From: Pseudomonas sp. G2-4
GTDB lineage: Bacteria > Pseudomonadota > Gammaproteobacteria > Pseudomonadales > Pseudomonadaceae
Reading direction: 5' to 3'
Assembly (NCBI RefSeq): GCF_030064125.1
Contig: NZ_CP125957.1
Location: 2,852,001 to 2,916,000 of the forward strand
Length of the DNA: 64,000 nucleotides
In this document: positions 60,258 to 64,000 of the stretch, piece after piece
Numbering within the stretch: position 1 is the stretch's first letter
How the letters are laid out: every line of letters starts with the position of its first letter
The notes under the pieces: model-generated
Database searches by the model: none
Seen by the model: only the letters and a program-made list of their open reading frames with translations
What the model was told of the DNA's origin: nothing
Program-made: the position numbers and the translations under genes

Positions 60258-61208
60258 ATGCTTTCAAGAACCGCTTCTGACCTCTATTGGATGTCCCGCT
60301 ACCTGGAGCGCGCCGAGAACCTGGCGCGCATGCTCGAAGTCAGTTACTCGCTGTCTCTGATGCCCCAGGCCGGGCGCAGCGATGGGCACGCCGAGCTGGC
60401 GATGTCGCTGCTGGCGGCCGGTACGCTGGACGATTACAACGCGCGTTATGACGCGCTGAACACCGAACGCATGCTGCATTTTTTCGCACTGGATGAAACC
60501 AACCCCGGGAGCATCTACAGCTGCCTGCGGGCGGCGCGGACCAATGCCCATGCGGTGCGCGGACGCATCACCGCCGACATGTGGGAGAACATCAACGCCA
60601 CCTGGCTGGAAATGCGCAACATCGCCAGCAACGGCCTGGGCCGTTATGGCATCAGCCACTTCTGCGAATGGGTCAAGGAGCGTTCGCACCTGTTCCGTGG
60701 TGCGACATCGGGCACCATCATGCGCAACGACGCCTACTGTTTCATTCGCCTCGGGACCTTCATCGAGCGGGCGGACAACACTTTGCGCCTGTTGGACGCA
60801 CGCTACGAAATGTTCGGCGAGGAGTCGGAGGAGGTCAGCGACAATTCGGCGCGCGGCTATTACCAGTGGAGCGCCTTGCTGCGGGCACTGTCGTCGTTCG
60901 AGGCGTTCAACGAGATCTACCGCAACGCGCCCAATGCCGAGCAGGTCTCGGAGATGTTGCTGCTGCGGGCTGACGTCCCGCGCTCGCTGCATGCCTGTAT
61001 CGAGGAACTGGATCATATCCTCGCGAGCCTGCCGGGCAATAACGGCCGTCCGGCCCAGCGCCTGGCCGCCGAGCTGAATGCGCGCCTGCGCTATTCCGGG
61101 ATCGATGAGATCCTGGCGTCGGGCCTGCATCAGTGGCTGACCGACCTCATTGGCCAAATCCGTCACTTGGGCCAGACCGTTCATGAGTCTTATCTGGAGG
61201 TCGTATGA
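60258..61208 (+). CDS. Alpha-E domain protein (COG2307)
   Basis: A 316-residue, almost entirely helical protein of the alpha-E/DUF403 family, with the N-terminal hallmark LSRTASDLYWMSRYLERAENLARML. It starts 3 bases after the ATP-grasp stop and overlaps the transglutaminase gene by ATGA. Alpha-E proteins accompany ATP-grasp ligases; the biochemical activity is not established. Confidence 0.9.
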   Translation: MLSRTASDLYWMSRYLERAENLARMLEVSYSLSLMPQAGRSDGHAELAMSLLAAGTLDDYNARYDALNTERMLHFFALDETNPGSIYSCLRAARTNAHAVRGRITADMWENINATWLEMRNIASNGLGRYGISHFCEWVKERSHLFRGATSGTIMRNDAYCFIRLGTFIERADNTLRLLDARYEMFGEESEEVSDNSARGYYQWSALLRALSSFEAFNEIYRNAPNAEQVSEMLLLRADVPRSLHACIEELDHILASLPGNNGRPAQRLAAELNARLRYSGIDEILASGLHQWLTDLIGQIRHLGQTVHESYLEVV

Positions 61209-62002
61209 AACTGTCCATACGCCACGACACCACCTACAGCTATGCCGATGAAGTCTGCACCAGCATCCAGTTCCTGCGCCTGACCCCCAAGGACAGCCAG
61301 CGCCAGCGCATCCTTGAGTGGCACCTGGAATTGCCGCGCCTGGTGCGCAGCCAGATCGACCCTTACGGCAATATCCTGCATGTGATGACCATGGACGAGC
61401 CCCACGGCGCCTTGGTGCTGACGGCTTACGGTCAGGTGCAGATCGATCAGACCGTGGAGATGGAGACAGACAGCCAGTCGCCATTGCCGTTCCTGCGCAC
61501 CAGCCGTCTGACCCAGGCCGATGACGTGCTCAGCGCCTTCGCTGTAGAGCAATGTGGCGCGCGGCGTGACCGTGCGGCGCTGACCGACCTGATGAACGGC
61601 CTGGCCGATCGTATGCCCTACAGCCCGGGCACGACGGCGGTCAGCAGCACAGCCGCCGAGGCGTTTGCCGGCGGAGCGGGTGTCTGCCAGGACCATACCC
61701 ACGCATTCCTGGCCTGCGCGCGCAGCCTGGGCATCCCGGCCCGCTATGTCTCCGGCTACCTGTGCACCGAAGATGAGAGCCATCTGGCGAGCCACGCCTG
61801 GGCCGAAGCCTGGCTGGACGACGGCTGGTACAGTTTCGACATCACCAACCGCCTGACCCGTCCCGACCGCCACCTGAAACTGGCGGTCGGCCTGGACTAC
61901 CTCGACGCCTGCCCGGTACGCGGCATGCGCCGGGGCGGCGGGGCGGAGCAGATGCTGGCGCGGGTGCAGGTGAGTTCAATGGTCCAAGTGCAGCACCAAT
62001 AG
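61205..62002 (+). CDS. Transglutaminase-like cysteine protease family protein
   Basis: A 265-residue protein with an N-terminal beta domain (family start MKLSIRHDTTYSY) and a transglutaminase-like core with the catalytic triad Cys in GVCQDHTH, His in SHAWAEAW and Asp in SFDITN. No signal peptide is seen, so it should act in the cytoplasm. It is last in the trio and probably cleaves or transfers the peptide bond made by its partners. Confidence 0.92.
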   Translation: MKLSIRHDTTYSYADEVCTSIQFLRLTPKDSQRQRILEWHLELPRLVRSQIDPYGNILHVMTMDEPHGALVLTAYGQVQIDQTVEMETDSQSPLPFLRTSRLTQADDVLSAFAVEQCGARRDRAALTDLMNGLADRMPYSPGTTAVSSTAAEAFAGGAGVCQDHTHAFLACARSLGIPARYVSGYLCTEDESHLASHAWAEAWLDDGWYSFDITNRLTRPDRHLKLAVGLDYLDACPVRGMRRGGGAEQMLARVQVSSMVQVQHQ

Positions 62003-62024
62003 GCGAGTGCCCGCAGGTATCTTG

Positions 62025-62106
62025 GGCGTCCCGCTAACCACGCTGGCCTAACGCAGGCATTGCGCAGTGGGCAACCCGGCATGGATGCCGGGTTAGCCCG
62101 CATTGA
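62025..62106. repeat. Core fragment of the long-repeat family (third copy)
   Basis: About 82 bases matching the core of the arms at 26039-26115 and 48796-48880: CTAACCACGCTGGCCTAACG, GCATTGCGCAGTGGG and a palindrome AACCCGGCATGGATGCCGGGTT. The flanking parts of the arm are missing. It sits between the transglutaminase and pdxH genes. Confidence 0.85.
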
Positions 62107-62172
62107 CAACGATCAAGGCCACCCCGGATGGCCAGGCGCAGACTGGGCCAAACCCATCGGGAGATCACCAGC

Positions 62173-62820
62173 ATGCCCCTTTCCCTGGCCAAAATGCGCC
62201 GCCAGTACACCCTCGACGGCCTGGATGAAACCCAGGCACCGGGCGATCCCATGGTCCTGTTCGGGCTATGGATGCAACAAGCCCGCGAGACCGAAAGCCC
62301 ACCGGTAGAAGCCAACAGCATGGCCCTGGCGACCGTGGACGAGCAGGGCCGACCCCATTGTCGAGTGCTGTTGCTCAAGGGCTTCAGCAACGAAGGCTTT
62401 TCGTTTTTCGGCAACTACGCCAGCGCCAAGGGACAGGACCTGGCGGCAAATCCGTGGGCGGCCATGACGTTTTTCTGGCCGGGGCTGGAACGGCAGGTGC
62501 GGATTGAAGGGCCGGTCGCCAAGCTTGACCCGGCGCTGTCGGATGCCTATTTCGAGTCCCGTTCCGTGGCCAGTCGTCTGGGCGCCTGGGCATCGCCACA
62601 AAGCCATCCTTTGGTTGATCGGGCCGCGCTCGAGACCTTGCTGGCGCAAACCGAACAACGTTTCGCCGATCAACCGGTGCCGCGTCCCGAGCATTGGGGC
62701 GGCTATTGCCTGCGGCCCGAACGGCTGGAGTTCTGGCAGGGCCGCGCCGACCGTTTGCATGATCGTCTCGACTACCGCCTGCAAGAGGGTGCATGGCAGC
62801 GCAGCCGTCTGGCGCCATGA
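62173..62820 (+). CDS. pdxH: Pyridoxamine 5'-phosphate oxidase
   Basis: A 215-residue FMN enzyme that oxidises pyridoxine/pyridoxamine 5'-phosphate to PLP. The start is ATG 62173 (GGGAG upstream); an in-frame ATG at 62128 lies in the repeat-derived leader. Motifs are [21 protein letters not shown] near residue 46 onwards, [40 protein letters not shown] and the C-terminal RLAP ending typical of PdxH. Confidence 0.95.
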   Translation: MPLSLAKMRRQYTLDGLDETQAPGDPMVLFGLWMQQARETESPPVEANSMALATVDEQGRPHCRVLLLKGFSNEGFSFFGNYASAKGQDLAANPWAAMTFFWPGLERQVRIEGPVAKLDPALSDAYFESRSVASRLGAWASPQSHPLVDRAALETLLAQTEQRFADQPVPRPEHWGGYCLRPERLEFWQGRADRLHDRLDYRLQEGAWQRSRLAP

Positions 62821-62907
62821 CACCGAGGGAGGTACCTCCATGGAGGAATAGGCCCGGCATCGAATGGGGTTCAGGCTGGGCCATCTTTTCTGACAGGACG
62901 GCTGATC

Positions 62908-63462
62908 ATGGCCCATCTGACGCAACGCCTCTTTCAACCGCTGAACATCGCGGTCCTCACCATCAGCGATACCCGCAGTTTCGAGACTGACACCTCGGGC
63001 CAGACCCTTGCGGACCTGCTGCAAACCGCCGGGCATGTGCTGATCGACCGCGGGCTGGTGAAGGACGATATCTACCAGATCCGCGCCCAGGTCTCCCAGT
63101 GGATCGCCGACCCGAACGTGCAAGTGGTGCTGATGACCGGCGGCACCGGGTTCACCCCACGCGACAACACGCCCCAGGCAGTGGCGCCGTTGCTGGACAA
63201 GCACGTCGATGGGTTTGGTGAGTTGTTCCGCCAGGTGTCCCTGGCGGAAATCGGCATGTCCACGCTGCAGTCTCGCGCTTTGGCGGGCATGAGCAACGGC
63301 GTGCTGGTGTGCTGCTTGCCGGGTTCGCCGGGGGCGTGCCGGACCGGCTGGGAAAAAATCCTGGCCGGGCAACTGGACAGCCGCACTGGCCCGTGCAATT
63401 TCACCCCGCATCTCAAGCCGCAGGCTGGCATTGTCCTGCAACCTTGTGAGGCGCGTTCATGA
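62908..63462 (+). CDS. moaB: Molybdenum cofactor biosynthesis protein MoaB
   Basis: A 184-residue MoaB/Mog-family protein, which binds molybdopterin and is implicated in its adenylation. Motifs are AVLTISDTRSFETDTSGQTL at the N-terminus, VVLMTGGTGFTPRDNTP in the middle and LPGSPGACRTGWEKIL near the C-terminus. It overlaps moeA by ATGA, forming the usual moaB-moeA unit. Confidence 0.95.
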   Translation: MAHLTQRLFQPLNIAVLTISDTRSFETDTSGQTLADLLQTAGHVLIDRGLVKDDIYQIRAQVSQWIADPNVQVVLMTGGTGFTPRDNTPQAVAPLLDKHVDGFGELFRQVSLAEIGMSTLQSRALAGMSNGVLVCCLPGSPGACRTGWEKILAGQLDSRTGPCNFTPHLKPQAGIVLQPCEARS

Positions 63463-64000
63463 GCAGCGGTACGTGTGGCAGCGTCTGCGAAAGCGGTGCG
63501 CTGATGCCGGTGGATGAAGCCATCCGCTATCTGCTGGATCAGGCACCGCTGCCGCCTCCGGTGCAGCGGGTGACGCTGGACCAGGCCTTGGGCCGAGTGC
63601 TGGCGACAGACATTCGCTGCCCCATGAACCTGCCGCCATGGGACAACAGTGCCATGGACGGTTATGCCTTGCGGGCTGCCGACCTGCCGGTCGCCGGCGG
63701 TCATTTGACCTTGGCCGGGCGCATTGCCGCCGGAGAGGCACCGGGTAAGCCATTGCAGGCCGGGCAGGCGGTGCGGATTTTTACCGGCGCGCCGTTGCCG
63801 CCGGGGGCAGACACCGTGGTACCCCAGGAAAGCTGCCGGGTGGACGGTGAGCGCGTCTGGTTACCACCGGTCAATGGCGCAGACCATGTGCGCAAGGAAG
63901 GTGAGGAAATACAGCGAGGCGACCGTTTGCTTGCGGCCGGAAAACGCTTGCGCGCCCAGGAGCTGGGGTTGCTGGCTGGTGCCGGGATTGCTCGGGTGGA
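63459..64000 (+). CDS. moeA: Molybdopterin molybdenumtransferase MoeA (5' part)
   Basis: The first 180 codons of MoeA, which inserts molybdate into adenylated molybdopterin; the gene runs off the right end. The start overlaps the moaB stop. Motifs are VDEAIRYLLDQ near residue 18, PMNLPPWDNSAMDGYALRAADL and VRIFTGAPLPPGADTVVPQE, all typical of the MoeA N-terminal domain. Confidence 0.95.
   Translation, partial: MSSGTCGSVCESGALMPVDEAIRYLLDQAPLPPPVQRVTLDQALGRVLATDIRCPMNLPPWDNSAMDGYALRAADLPVAGGHLTLAGRIAAGEAPGKPLQAGQAVRIFTGAPLPPGADTVVPQESCRVDGERVWLPPVNGADHVRKEGEEIQRGDRLLAAGKRLRAQELGLLAGAGIARV

Overview
The window is bacterial, GC-rich and gene-dense. Gene content points to a plant-associated Pseudomonas of the P. 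fluorescens complex, most likely the P. corrugata / P. brassicacearum group. The evidence is a pcoI-rfiA / pcoR quorum-sensing locus beside a tripartite RND pump, a complete nos (nitrous oxide reductase) cluster, REP/REPIN repeats and Pseudomonas-type long intergenic repeats. Species assignment is inference; no rRNA or tRNA gene was seen.

Layout. (1) 1-4.2 kb: the 3' end of a macA-type adaptor gene and macB, then a diaminobutyrate-type aminotransferase on the other strand; this looks like the export and precursor edge of a lipopeptide cluster lying to the left. (2) 4.5-13.9 kb: an outer-membrane factor / adaptor / RND operon facing rfiA-pcoI, a LysE exporter and pcoR. A perfect 18-bp lux-type palindrome lies upstream of pcoI. 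This stretch, especially 11.0-14.2 kb, is AT-richer than the rest. (3) 14.2-17 kb: a UvrA paralogue. (4) 17.3-25.2 kb: nosRZDFYL behind a perfect Anr/Dnr box. (5) 25.2-26.3 kb: a long inverted-repeat element carrying tandem REPs. (6) 26.4-35.5 kb: a GGDEF/degenerate-EAL protein, a PoxB-like enzyme, a chemoreceptor and a DUF4212/sodium-solute symporter pair. (7) 35.6-58.4 kb: iron/metal acquisition. A ferrichrome-type TonB receptor is followed by an AraC regulator and a long, mostly overlapping gene series. (8) 58.8-64 kb: ATP-grasp / alpha-E / transglutaminase trio, pdxH, moaB and the start of moeA.

The most interesting system is region 7 (about 37.8-58.4 kb). Its second half has the module used to make thiocarboxylates: MoeZ-type adenylyltransferase-rhodanese, JAMM peptidase, MoaD/ThiS-type sulfur carrier, double-length CaiB-type CoA transferase, AMP-forming ligase and acyl-CoA dehydrogenase. 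This matches the pyridine-2,6-dithiocarboxylate (pdt) and thioquinolobactin (qbs) logic. The first half adds a TonB receptor, an O-methyltransferase, an MFS transporter, an unusual TPP enzyme with an extra N-terminal region, and a fusion of a long-chain acyl-ACP-reductase-like domain to a class III aminotransferase. The fusion implies a thioester-to-aldehyde-to-amine step. A GH88-like protein closes the cluster. I predict a Fur/AraC-controlled sulfur-containing metallophore, either PDTC-like or a new aminated relative.

A roughly 0.94-kb inverted-repeat element (48.2-49.2 kb) sits between the two halves of that cluster. It is the same family as the element at 25.3-26.3 kb but in the opposite orientation, and a third core fragment lies at 62.0 kb. 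Paired base changes between copies preserve several hairpins, suggesting that the folded form matters.
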